In this document: positions 12,101 to 19,632 of the stretch, piece after piece
Layout: every line of letters starts with the position of its first letter
Position numbering within the stretch: the stretch's first letter is position 1
Assembly (NCBI GenBank): GCA_029964075.1
Contig: CM057149.1
Coordinates: 28,410,197 to 28,474,196 of the forward strand
Direction of reading: 5' to 3'
DNA: 64,000 nucleotides
Source: Patiria pectinifera
Taxonomy: Eukaryota; Echinodermata; Asteroidea; Valvatida; Asterinidae
Notes under the pieces: generated by a model
What the model saw: the letters and a program-made list of their open reading frames with translations, nothing else
The model's database searches: none
Told to the model about the DNA's origin: nothing
Position numbers and translations under genes: made by a program

Positions 12101-14480
12101 CTCAGTTCCTGAAGAGTCACATGGTGATCATTCTCAAGAGATAAGGAAACCAGATCACAATGACAATGGATTAACAAAAGTCACTTCCGCCCCGAACAAA
12201 CCAAACACATCAGAGTTGTTCTCAAGGGTTGATGAGCTCTCCAAAGGATTGCACCAAGCTGATTTATCCAGTGAACAACTTCAGTCATTAGCAAGTGAGA
12301 TTCCGCTAAACGGTCTTCAAAGCAAAGGTTCCAGCACAAGCCCGTCTGTCGAACCAAGATCAAACAATCAAAGGATTCTCCTTGACAAAGAGGAATCTAG
12401 GAACCCACAGTCTGAAATAATTAATGGTGTCACAAGAGCCAAACTCGGCAGGGAAGCTTTTGATAAGGAATCATCCGTGGAGAAGAAAATTCCTGTTATT
12501 TATTCTGGTGCTGGCATCTTGGATGCTGAGGATGCTTCTTCCAAGAGAGCATTGCCACATAGCTGCATGGATAAGAAACCAAGAGGACATTCATCTTTTT
12601 CATTCTCATCAAGCTCAGATTTTGATGATGCCGAAGACTTCTCAGAGTTTCTTGACGAAAATGACCTCAACAAGCTTCAATCAACAGCTGCTGTGACCCT
12701 GCAGTGTCAAACATCAAACACTCAACTACTACAAAGTCAGAATTTACCCAAGCAGGTTCCAGATTGTGGTGTCATGAGAACTCATCAGGACGAGCACTTT
12801 ACACCAAATCAAGAACCGAGCAAAGCAGGGGAAGCAAAGATATGTCAAGAAGACCGAGCTGAGGTGATGTTGTCACGTGGCAGACTCTTTGATCCTGATG
12901 AATCACACACTCAGTCTCATGCCAGCAAAGCATCCACTACGACACCGTTTTCCATCAGAGACCATGTGAGCTTTACTCAATCCGAGAACCAACCATCTCC
13001 ATCGAAAGCAGAGCCTGTGGATACTTCACACATACTTATTAAAAGTGGTGCTTGTCCCCAAGAAACTTTGAAATTGATTGAAACCACGACAAACTCTGAA
13101 GTTGACTCCATCCAAATATGTGATGAAGAGGAGGACCCAGAAATATGGGATGAGGAATATGACATCTCAAGAGTCCCTCCTCGACCTCTCCAAGAGGCAA
13201 GATATTCGCTAGACCGACCTTCTACAGGTTCTGAACAGCAGAGCGAGGAAACTGAAAAGTGGGATGACTACACTTGGGATGTCAAACCTAGAAGGGATCC
13301 ATCATTCCAACGTTTTCCATCCTTCCAAGAACCTTTACATACTCCTGAAACAGACGATGCTCTTCTGGAAGATGGGAGTTCCTTGCTTGGATCGCATGAG
13401 TTTAGTCAAGAAGGTACAGACAAGTCAAGGGTGTTTAACAATGCGACACATGTAAATCCACAAGCAAAAGAAACTGGACTTGTTGAACCAGACCACGAAA
13501 TGCCACCCCTTGAAGGCTGGTTTCAAGAGGGAATAGGCAACACAGAGAACGTACAAGAAGCTAGTCAAATCGCAACTATACAACCAGCGACAAATACTCA
13601 GGCACGCAATAGTTGTAAGTGTGAACAGGGAGAGATAAACTACCCAACAACTCCACTGACATCTCAGTCTAGTGAGCCAGCAAATGGGACCAGGGTTAAC
13701 AACGATGCAAAGTCTTCTAGACCTTTTCTTCCGGGATTGGGCAGAGGCAGGGGCATTCTCACTGAAAAACTCAGACAAGCTGGACAATCCAAGAAACTGG
13801 GAGGCAGAACCAGTCCGTTCAAGAACCCTTGGAAGATCGGCGCTCCGACATATTCCAACAGTCCAAAGACCACGACCTCCCAGCAACCTAGGCGACAGGT
13901 GCATCAGACTAATGAACCTAGATTGGACACCACTCGTGGAATGAAACACGACAATAATGAGATGATGTCTCCAAGAGCAAATGAAAACCTTGAGCTCAGG
14001 ACCCAAGGTTGTGAGCGGCAGGACGCAACGCAAACCACCACTACTACCCCTGCTCATCAAGCCCGTAACTCTGAAGTGAGCACTGACAAAGCAAGTCAGG
14101 ATAACTCTGAGCAGTCTGGCGGTGATGACGACTCAGATGACTGGAGCGGAGATCAGCATCCTCCCTTCTTGTACAAGAGGCCAGTCTCCAACCACCAGAA
14201 AGGCGGGAAATGGAAGTACACATTGCAGATGGGAAGTAACGTCTCCAGGTCTGAGACCAAGAGATACACAACGGATGAGGATTTCATGGGCGATGCTGCG
14301 CAGAGTGTCAATGCTAGGCAACATGATCGACACGGCGAGGGATGTACGAGGGCAGATCCTAAGTGGAAGGGGGCTTATCCCATCGCTGAGAGTCCGGAAA
14401 TGATGGACGATTATGACGTCATCATTGAAAGCAATGACGACAGTAGTGATTGTGCCAACACACCGCAACGTACAGTGTAG
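62..14480 (+). CDS. MOV10L1: MOV10L1-like RNA helicase, 3' part of gene (12 exons)
   Basis: UPF1-like superfamily 1 RNA helicase; in animals MOV10L1 feeds piRNA precursors to PIWI proteins in germ cells. Join 62-120, 1072-1281, 2509-2715, 3702-3811, 4657-4734, 5361-5582, 6644-6808, 7285-7464, 7929-8078, 9116-9223, 10355-10495, 11634-14480; phases agree at every junction and at least 1491 residues are visible. Motifs in order: GPPGTGKT (across the 2715/3702 junction), [42 protein letters not shown] and [10 protein letters not shown]. The run [20 protein letters not shown] fits MOV10L1 better than MOV10 from memory. The last exon keeps the family's usual end and then adds about 925 disordered residues, which vertebrate MOV10L1 lacks as I recall it. 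Upstream exons lie before base 1. MOV10 is the alternative assignment. Confidence 0.93.
121..1071. other. MOV10L1 intron, nothing recognised
   Basis: AT-rich. No SINE, MITE or open frame that I can support. Confidence 0.6.
1072..1281 (+). CDS. MOV10L1: MOV10L1 exon, basic linker before helicase core
   Basis: Acceptor gtgcag, donor AAAAAG/gtaaga. Encodes a basic, Pro/Ser/Thr-rich stretch ([13 protein letters not shown]) with no recognised domain; phase 1 at both ends. Confidence 0.75.
1365..2205. mobile_element. Old repeat with cctggaaaatcctggaattt motif
   Basis: caggattcccacagtcatgg and ctggaaaatcctggaattta at the left; gtaaaagtcctggaatttca at the right. The middle is unrecognised AT-rich DNA in a MOV10L1 intron. 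Confidence 0.4.
2509..2715 (+). CDS. MOV10L1: MOV10L1 exon, Q-motif region and start of Walker A
   Basis: Acceptor cgctag, donor CCACCTG/gtaagt. Encodes [14 protein letters not shown] and PYIIFGPPG, the conserved lead-in to motif I; the Walker A loop is completed by the next exon. Confidence 0.93.
2770..2880 (-). mobile_element. SINE fragment (ccagtccatcacagg family)
   Basis: gggtgggatgccagtccatc to gggtgaagtggtttgca; the tRNA head is missing. Confidence 0.65.
3000..3245 (+). mobile_element. tRNA-derived SINE in MOV10L1 intron
   Basis: A-box-like tggtccagtggtt and B box ggttcgaaccc, then the conserved gcccttgggcaagacactta / cacccaggagtatgaat core and a LINE-like tail aagtgctatatgagcatta. 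Confidence 0.8.
3316..3610 (-). mobile_element. tRNA-derived SINE, inverted, in MOV10L1 intron
   Basis: On the minus strand: gtcgaatggtatgaagtctg and gtgggtttgactcccacccg. A second gtgggttcgagtcccacccg head at 3568-3606 indicates two copies in tandem. Confidence 0.75.
3702..3811 (+). CDS. MOV10L1: MOV10L1 exon, Walker A end and motif Ia
   Basis: Acceptor attcag, donor CTATTG/gtgagt. Begins with [11 protein letters not shown] and contains [14 protein letters not shown] (motif Ia). Confidence 0.95.
3949..4142. mobile_element. TTAA element, ttaacccattagcacctgta family
   Basis: ttaacccattagcacctgta at the left and aggttaattaa at the right. The same end occurs inverted at 15107-15130 (tacaggtgctaatgtgttaa), where the rest of a copy runs back to about 14975. 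Confidence 0.55.
4378..4490. repeat. Dispersed repeat, aaggctttgtgtttc family
   Basis: gaggacaaggctttgtgttt, tataatataaaactctccca and gaggactgtttccaacaaaa. Also at 2222-2312 and 20860-20985. Confidence 0.6.
4657..4734 (+). CDS. MOV10L1: MOV10L1 exon
   Basis: 26 codons between atatag and GAGGAG/gtagga-type borders; TERLHESG and [11 protein letters not shown] match the family segment between motifs Ia and II. Confidence 0.9.
5361..5582 (+). CDS. MOV10L1: MOV10L1 exon, motif II (DEAG)
   Basis: 74 codons. Contains [20 protein letters not shown] with the Walker B DEAG box that coordinates Mg-ATP. Acceptor caacag, donor GGACAG/gtgaat. Confidence 0.96.
5862..5996. repeat. Foldback element in MOV10L1 intron
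   Basis: caaataatgaatgttt mirrored by aaacattcattatttg with centre gagtggaatggaatattcc. A facing relative of its outer part (ttattcaggtgttgtataaa) lies at 6400-6590, so the whole element may span 5862-6590. Confidence 0.7.
6644..6808 (+). CDS. MOV10L1: MOV10L1 exon, motif III
   Basis: 55 codons starting [14 protein letters not shown]. It ends [12 protein letters not shown] at donor ctg/gtaggt in phase 0. Its last 11 codons and donor are duplicated about 304 bp downstream (see 7066-7160). Confidence 0.95.
7066..7160 (+). repeat. Duplicate of exon 3' end plus donor in the next intron
   Basis: GGTTCGAATATAGAGACCAC onward reads [12 protein letters not shown]/gtgagt, nearly the same as [12 protein letters not shown]/gtaggt at 6773-6810, and the similarity continues into the intron (gtgttyg-gagaygtgagcg). 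Most codon changes are synonymous. No convincing acceptor precedes it, so it is either a pseudo-exon or an exon with a cryptic 5' border. Confidence 0.75.
7285..7464 (+). CDS. MOV10L1: MOV10L1 exon, motif IV region
   Basis: 60 codons starting [17 protein letters not shown] and including [19 protein letters not shown]. Acceptor tcttag, donor atg/gtaagg. Confidence 0.96.
7929..8078 (+). CDS. MOV10L1: MOV10L1 exon
   Basis: 50 codons: [19 protein letters not shown] and [11 protein letters not shown], the RecA2 segment before motif V. The donor is the weaker CAG/gttgga. Confidence 0.94.
8145..8612. mobile_element. TTAA MITE, family 1, worn copy in MOV10L1 intron
   Basis: Left end ttaaggtaaaattcaacatt is eroded; the right end gcaaatgttgtatgt is kept. 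A second right-end fragment follows at 8700-8745. Confidence 0.75.
8748..9085 (+). mobile_element. tRNA-derived SINE ending in ATT repeats
   Basis: gtgcgtaaagcgttcgcctc and ggttcgaatcctggcc head, ggttttcctccctccggaaa body, (tta)n tail. The same family is inverted at 35525-35870. Confidence 0.8.
9116..9223 (+). CDS. MOV10L1: MOV10L1 exon, motif V
   Basis: 36 codons; [20 protein letters not shown] is the conserved motif V. Acceptor ctgcag, donor ACG/gtaact. Confidence 0.96.
9224..10354. other. MOV10L1 intron, nothing recognised
   Basis: No coding or clear repeat signal seen in these 1.1 kb. Confidence 0.55.
10355..10495 (+). CDS. MOV10L1: MOV10L1 exon, motif VI
   Basis: 47 codons; [20 protein letters not shown] includes the arginine finger (VSITRA). 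Acceptor ccccag, donor AAG/gtcagt. Confidence 0.96.
10914..11285. mobile_element. MITE family 3, long inverted repeats (372 bp)
   Basis: Arms of about 115 bp: agccatttgcgaat to ccagaccaaagacactgttg, mirrored by acagtctctttggtctggag to attcgcaaatggct. Non-coding middle. Lies in the last intron of MOV10L1. Confidence 0.85.
11634..14480 (+). CDS. MOV10L1: MOV10L1 terminal exon with long disordered tail
   Basis: 948 codons and a TAG stop after acceptor tctatag. The first 20 residues ([20 protein letters not shown]) match the usual end of the helicase. The next 925 or so are rich in S, D, E, Q, N and T, with no recognised domain. Visible short motifs: a GRGRG box (13740-13754), acidic Trp motifs (WDEEYD near 13146, KWDDYTWD near 13258, DDWSGD near 14138) and an acidic end ([12 protein letters not shown]). 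The reading frame is open for 2.8 kb and uses balanced codons, so it is coding. Arg-Gly boxes and Trp in acidic context are features of Tudor- and Argonaute-binding proteins; that role here is inference. Confidence 0.92.
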   Translation, partial: DKHWRALIRYCMECGAYTGCQPPTLPPEEYDNEEELLDGSQEPDMSSPRQQESKMAAVADTSSELDHDHDYQLNAVPASQSDNGFIEQEAATKENGSSVLQKTAQQNEALEMLNRGINSASPDRKTSVQKDEAILADVDADMNSVLPRVQIANTNNSVPEESHGDHSQEIRKPDHNDNGLTKVTSAPNKPNTSELFSRVDELSKGLHQADLSSEQLQSLASEIPLNGLQSKGSSTSPSVEPRSNNQRILLDKEESRNPQSEIINGVTRAKLGREAFDKESSVEKKIPVIYSGAGILDAEDASSKRALPHSCMDKKPRGHSSFSFSSSSDFDDAEDFSEFLDENDLNKLQSTAAVTLQCQTSNTQLLQSQNLPKQVPDCGVMRTHQDEHFTPNQEPSKAGEAKICQEDRAEVMLSRGRLFDPDESHTQSHASKASTTTPFSIRDHVSFTQSENQPSPSKAEPVDTSHILIKSGACPQETLKLIETTTNSEVDSIQICDEEEDPEIWDEEYDISRVPPRPLQEARYSLDRPSTGSEQQSEETEKWDDYTWDVKPRRDPSFQRFPSFQEPLHTPETDDALLEDGSSLLGSHEFSQEGTDKSRVFNNATHVNPQAKETGLVEPDHEMPPLEGWFQEGIGNTENVQEASQIATIQPATNTQARNSCKCEQGEINYPTTPLTSQSSEPANGTRVNNDAKSSRPFLPGLGRGRGILTEKLRQAGQSKKLGGRTSPFKNPWKIGAPTYSNSPKTTTSQQPRRQVHQTNEPRLDTTRGMKHDNNEMMSPRANENLELRTQGCERQDATQTTTTTPAHQARNSEVSTDKASQDNSEQSGGDDDSDDWSGDQHPPFLYKRPVSNHQKGGKWKYTLQMGSNVSRSETKRYTTDEDFMGDAAQSVNARQHDRHGEGCTRADPKWKGAYPIAESPEMMDDYDVIIESNDDSSDCANTPQRTV

Positions 14481-14596
14481 GTTGTAACCAACACAGTCCA
14501 AAATACCACGTTAAGCACATGCACGTGAAAAAACAATGACGATGTGGACTTACACATGTTGTCACACATACATGTATTCGCAAACTTGCCAGGAAG

Positions 14597-14602
14597 ATTA
14601 AA
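14597..14602 (+). terminator. Possible MOV10L1 poly(A) signal (ATTAAA)
   Basis: ATTAAA lies 117 bp after the stop codon. It is the first recognised signal variant downstream, but no cleavage context can be proven. Confidence 0.25.
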
Positions 14603-14654
14603 GGAAAAAAAAGAGAAAAAACCACATCATTAAAACTTGTTCTCCTTTTTTCAG

Positions 14655-14975
14655 ACATAAACGTCGGTGAAGGGCAAAACCTAATTTGATTTATATCACT
14701 CCGACGCAAAATTCCATCTTATAATAGTTCATGTGGTACCCGCTGCTATGTACATCAGATTCGAACCAGCCAACCGATCCCGTTAGCTCGTTGGTCGAGT
14801 GGTAAGACATCTGCACTAGAAAGCAGGAGGTCGTGGGTTTGAGTCCCACCCGAGTGATTTTTTCCAACTTTCACTCGGGAGGTAACACACTGAGTATACA
14901 GAGTTTAAACGTCGGTGAAGGGCAAAACCTAATTTGATTTATATCACCCCGACGCAAAATTCCATCTTATGAGAC
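14655..14975 (+). mobile_element. Tandem tRNA-derived SINE near the MOV10L1 3' end
   Basis: Head ttggtcgagtggtaagacat and gtgggtttgagtcccacccg at 14787-14860. The tail sequence aacgtcggtgaagggcaaaa to attccatcttat occurs both before (14657-14722) and after (14908-14972) the head, so a partial copy precedes a full one. Confidence 0.75.
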
Positions 14976-15431
14976 ATAAATTTTGTAACCCTGTAGTCAC
15001 TGTAGCACCTGAAATCGCTCTGCCTACTACTCACTGTTATCGCCCAAAACTGCCTGAGCACTCTATGCTTTTGAATCTTCAGTGATTAAACACAATGTAA
15101 TACAATGTAGTACAGGTGCTAATGTGTTAACTAATACTGTAGTGGCCAAGTTTATAAACATGACAATGTAACCCCGACTCAGTGTAATTTTAAAATGTCC
15201 CCCAAGCATAATGCGTCACTGGCTGTAGTTGTGAACAAGATGTCCTGAATGTGGGTTTTTAGGGGGTAACTTCTCCAACAAGGTGCAAATCAGGTGTTTT
15301 ATTTTTTTTATTTTTCATTTTTTACTTTCAGCAGTAAAATATTTAGAGATTTTAAGTGCCTTACTCTAGTTTGCCACTGTTTCATGAATTGATTCGTAAG
15401 ATTTGAGGCTTTGCATGGTGGAGATACTAAA

Positions 15432-15593
15432 TAATGAAAGGTTTGCGGAAACACCATGTGCGAATAATTTCTCAACTAAGAGAATGGTTCTGAAAAAAAA
15501 CCAGAGGTATAAACTTTACCTCTGGTTCTTTTTAGAACCATTCTCTTAGTTGAGAAATTATTCGCACATGGTGTTTCCGCAAACCTTTCATTA
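15432..15593. repeat. Near-perfect palindrome, arms about 75 bp
   Basis: taatgaaaggtttgcggaaa on the left returns as tttccgcaaacctttcatta on the right, with almost no mismatch and a loop of fewer than 15 bp. It is related to 33359-33539, which shares ttgcatggtgga upstream and the tttgcgg arm. Confidence 0.9.
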
Positions 15594-16178
15594 TATGAAT
15601 TGATTTGTTCAGTTTCTAAAGTCAAAAGAGAAATTGTATATTAAAAAAAAAACACAGGTCTTTTTCTTCTTGTGAGAATTACTTTTTACATGTAGAATTA
15701 TTTTTAAATTTTTGTTTTTCAACTTGGTTGGTTGACCCATCCAGACGCATCCTTGTTTTCATTAATCCGAGTTGATAAAATCTGAATTGTTAAAACCCAT
15801 TGCAGTTTTTTAAGTGTTATATTAACTACCACTTATTGATTTTGCCAAAGAGTATTTAAATATATATTAATGTTTCAAGTTTCTGTGTTTGTTTTGCTCA
15901 TAAAGCTTTTAAAGTGTAAGAGATACTTGCTTAGTGCTACTCTTTGTTTTAATTTAAGAAAAGAATACACATGTACATTTAAGTTATCAACATTTCATCA
16001 CCAAATGGCCACTATCTTGCTGGGCTGAAAGAGTTGAACGGAAAGAAAGGAAAATTTTAAACAGTTTAAATAGAAATTATATTGTTGTTCTCTTATTATT
16101 GAAAATCTCAATAGTCTGGCCTTATAAAAACCCAACAAAACAAATATGGGGGAATCTAACATGTTTTGTGTGCCAAAT

Positions 16179-16702
16179 TTAAAGGGAATGTACAACATTT
16201 GCTTTTGCTGCAATTTTCAGAAATAAATGGATTTGGATGATTAGTATGTTATAGCAAATATTGTAACACTGACTTGTTTCACGTTTTGGGTTCGTAGAAG
16301 CTGGAAAAACCAAGAAAACCAATCATATTTTTGTAGTCTGGTTCCCTGATGCCACTTAAGATGAAACGGAGCAATTTATAGACTTTGGGGAATTGTAAGG
16401 TCTGAGAATCAGTCTAGCAGGCTTGTAGTCTTCACAGGTGTGTAATCAATTGCAAAGAAAATGCAGACAAACTAAATATGAAAAATTCGGAGCAATTTTT
16501 GAAAAAAAACAAGTTTTCTCCAACGCTGGTCGGCCGACCAGTGTTGGAAAAATGCAGTTTTTCTTGAATATGTCAGCACACCAGGAGCCCCAACTTTACA
16601 GGATGCTTTAGACTGTTATTCCCTAACAATCCAGTAAGATATTTTGTGATAATTTGATCATTTCGTTTTGTGAAGTTTGCGAATGTTGTATCTTCCCTTT
16701 AA
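16179..16702. mobile_element. TTAA MITE, family 1, near-complete copy
   Basis: TTAA, then AGGGAATGTACAACATTTGC; right end GCGAATGTTGTATCTTCCCT then TTAA. 524 bp including the TTAA target duplication, terminal inverted repeats about 20 bp. The centre holds a palindrome (ggtcggccgacc). No open frame. TTAA targets are typical of piggyBac-like transposases. Confidence 0.85.
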
Positions 16703-16747
16703 GTCCTATATCTTAAATGGTTCTGAACTTAAAGGGCAGAGTGGACC

Positions 16748-16961
16748 ATGGAAAGAACTTGATGTAGTATCCAGACGCCACTTCAGCGGTTGTGTACAAA
16801 GTCTAAGGAGAGTCAAGAAGTGTTTTCTAACAAAATTGGAAATGTTTCTCTGTCCCAGATTCATGTCTTTTCAACATTTTTGTAATGACTGACATTCATT
16901 GAGATGATATATAATTTAAAAAGTTAGGTCAGGATGCAACATTCTTTCTGGACCATAACAG
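16748..16961. mobile_element. MITE family 2, second copy
   Basis: Same interior (gtcccagattcatgtctttt) with a worn left end; starts 45 bp after the family 1 copy. Confidence 0.75.
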
Positions 16962-17019
16962 CTATCCAAAAAGCATCGGGCCAAATTGTTGATCAAAGGC
17001 GTACTTGGTTTTAAGATGG

Positions 17020-17410
17020 TACTGACACTAAACTCCCTGTGAGATTATTCCTTCTGGCATGCTGTCATTGTGAAGAAGACCATAAAAGAAGTTCATTTCC
17101 AAAGATGTGTCAAGTGACACATTTTTTTGGAAATTTCTGTTGGTAGTTGGTTTGTAACCATGAATGGGTCGACACATGAAAGCACACATGGTTGCTATTA
17201 TTGGTCGGTTCAGCGTGTGACATCACATAGCTACAATCGGCTGAATGAGAATCATGTCCCGAATGCTGATTTCGGAATGGTGACACGAGAGGGCTCAATT
17301 CAAAATAAGACTCGGGAACTTTTGAAATGAATGTGATTGAGAACTGTGTGTTTCCTCGAAATATACAGCATTTATTGAGCTAAAACTTCATTAGGTTAGT
17401 TAAGCAACCG
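17020..17410. repeat. Dispersed repeat, gagctgaaac family, copy 1
   Basis: Shares gagattattccttctggcat, a central self-complementary ttccaaagatgtgtcaagtg and attgagctaaaact with 51330-51560 and 60975-61205; an insertion or a diverged middle makes it longer. Confidence 0.55.
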
Positions 17411-17946
17411 TCTTTAGATTTTGAGCACTTTTGTTGCTTCAAATGAAAAAAAATGCACAAATGACAAATGGTCCATCCTACCTTTAATACAGGGGAAAAT
17501 TGCAGATCATTTAAAACAATATCTATGCCGTTACTTAAGATTGCATTTTATGGCATTTGAAAAATATCTGAGACAACGCTTTCAGTTTTGTTTTTTTAAA
17601 GTCTCTTTTATTTGTATATCTGAAACTGTTATTGAATAAATGAGTTAAAAACAAAAACAATTCGTTTCAAACACAATATCTCATTTTATGTTTCAAGAAA
17701 CTGAAAATTGTGACGAGACGTGCCATACTGTAACCAAAAAATAAAACCACTGTTGCACCAGGGGCTAAACAAGGCTTCAGAACTGACTCGAAAATAAACA
17801 TGTCATCAACTTCAGTAATGCATGAAATAACTAGGACTTAGCAAACAAGTAAACTCTGGACAATTTTCATGAACTAAACTAAAACAGAAACAAAGCATTC
17901 ATAGAAGACTCCCCGCTGGTTCACCTACAAAAGCCCACAGAATATA

Positions 17947-18056
17947 AGCCATTTGCGAATTAAATTCAAGTCACATCTGGTACCCTGACTTGCTCGACTG
18001 CTTGGCACATGTTAACTTTGAATTCTCCAGACCAAAGAGACTGTTGCTACATGTAG
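17947..18056. mobile_element. MITE family 3, single arm
   Basis: One arm only: agccatttgcgaattaaatt to ccagaccaaagagactgttg. Confidence 0.75.
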
Positions 18057-18059
18057 GCC

Positions 18060-18740
18060 GTGTCCGAAACGGGCTTCCAGAGCTACGGCTACGTCTATTG
18101 TCAGCGCATATGACGTCACACTATTGTTAAAAGTGTGGATTCGGATCTACGAATCTCTTACACTGGTCACAAAGTGTGGATTCGAAACGACGAATACACT
18201 TTGAACACGTCGGACAATTGTTCTCCATAATGAGCCTGAATAGGAACGTCTGCGTGAAAATTTGTTTTCTGAAAATTACCAATGCAGTTTCCCTGTCACA
18301 TTCGCCACCGTCACTGCAAAAACTACTTTTAGTCAGAAAGAAATCGTTGTCTGAACTATCCATTTTGTCGTAAGGAGCCTATACACACAAAATGACTTGG
18401 TTGTACGGGTATGGCGATACACATGCTAAACACGCCAGGAAAAAATGTTGCAACCTGACGCCACTTCCGCGCTTGTGTACGAAGTCTATGGAGAGTCATT
18501 TCAAGTATTTCCTAACAAAATTTGAAACATTTCTCAGTCCCAGATTCATGTCTTATCATCATTTTTGCAACAAATGACCTTCATTGAGATGATATATGAA
18601 GAAAAAAGTTGCGTCAGGTTGCAACATTCTTTCCAATACTTCTGTTGACGCAATGGTTTAAGTCGAAGAATACACTCGCAAGTGTGGATTCTTAATTTAC
18701 GAATTCACTCGGCGCAAATTACGAATCCACACTTTCTCGT
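18060..18740. mobile_element. DNA transposon remnant, possibly PIF/Harbinger-like
   Basis: Starts ggccgtgtccgaaacgg, an end type seen in Harbinger elements. It contains several forward and inverted gtgtggattcg / cgaatccacac motifs, an interrupting family 2 MITE (18436-18636) and a 78-codon frame on the minus strand (18363-18127, MDSSDNDFFLTKSSF, with CPTCSKC and CDQC pairs). No transposase DDE domain is visible. Confidence 0.45.
18436..18636. mobile_element. MITE family 2 (about 200 bp)
   Basis: Left gttgcaacctgacgcc and right ggcgtcaggttgcaacattc-type ends are inverted repeats; interior includes tttctcagtcccagattcat. Confidence 0.8.
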
Positions 18741-18991
18741 GTATTCTCCTTAACAGCACCTCAAAACCGCCTAATAAGCACTACATGTAGACCAATCTAG
18801 GCCCAATAACACTTCTATCGTGATGGCCCCCTTCAATGGCGAAAGCATTGCGCCAGCTATTGTTCAGATATCCATCACGGGCCAGTTGCTTTGTACAATA
18901 GCTTGCATAATGGTTTCTGAAGTAACGTGCTTGAATTCGTTTACATGGATTCATAAGTGAATATACACACTGCAGTACACTTGCTAATGTG

Positions 18992-18997
18992 TTTATT
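18992..18997 (-). terminator. Possible COG5 poly(A) signal (AATAAA on minus strand)
   Basis: AATAAA about 500 bp downstream of the COG5 stop codon; not supported by other evidence. Confidence 0.2.
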
Positions 18998-19254
18998 GGA
19001 ATTGACTACAAAAATCAGGCAAATGTTTTGAAAATTTAGCTAACCTTTTGGGTGGTGAAATAAAATATTTTGTAAACTCAACATTTTTCATGTTACCATG
19101 TATTTAAAAAATTTACATACATGTATATACACAATTTTTCCACATTGATGAATTCAATGAAATATATCTACACCTCCTATTTTTCACCCTAATTGATGAG
19201 AACCAAAAAGTGAAAAAAAGTCCCGGTGTGTGTGAAACTCATTCAAATATTGGT

Positions 19255-19490
19255 TCCACTGATGCTATAGATAACACTCACATACTTGTAATGTAGTCAC
19301 TCACTAGTCAAATCACAAGTCTGGTCAGAATCACAGACTGCCTTCATCATTGTTCATTTGAATAGCTTGTGATTGACTTATGATGACTTATGATGACTTG
19401 TGATTGACTTTTGCTGACTTGTGATTGACTTGTGATATGACCTGTGATGACATGACGGCTTATGATAGCTTGTGATGACTTGTAGTCCTC
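19255..19490. mobile_element. gagtccatcacaagtc family copy with short gacttgtgatt repeats
   Basis: Lies directly downstream of the COG5 stop codon. The right part repeats gacttatgatgacttgtgat-type units about ten times. Confidence 0.6.
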
Positions 19491-19499
19491 TCTGACCAC

Positions 19500-19632
19500 C
19501 TATACATGAGGCATCTCAGACCCAGTGGCTTGCGTTCCTCTCTGTAACAAGTCGATCATTATGGGATAGATTGGAGCAAACTCCTTGCCTTGTCTTGCTC
19601 GGACTGACTGCACGTAGGCCTCCAGGGTTCCC
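19500..19632 (-). CDS. COG5: COG5 exon 20 (stop codon)
   Basis: [20 protein letters not shown] and [10 protein letters not shown], ending MPHV then TAG; the C-terminus is slightly longer than in vertebrates. Confidence 0.95.

Larger units (their letters stand above)
14481..19499. other. Tail-to-tail spacer between MOV10L1 and COG5
   Basis: No host gene. Contains the tandem SINE, a TTAA element, the 15432 palindrome, family 1 to 3 MITEs, a Harbinger-like remnant and the gagtccatcacaagtc element. Confidence 0.75.

Noticed and set aside
13425-14060. 211-codon minus-strand frame
   Set aside because: Shadow of the MOV10L1 terminal exon.
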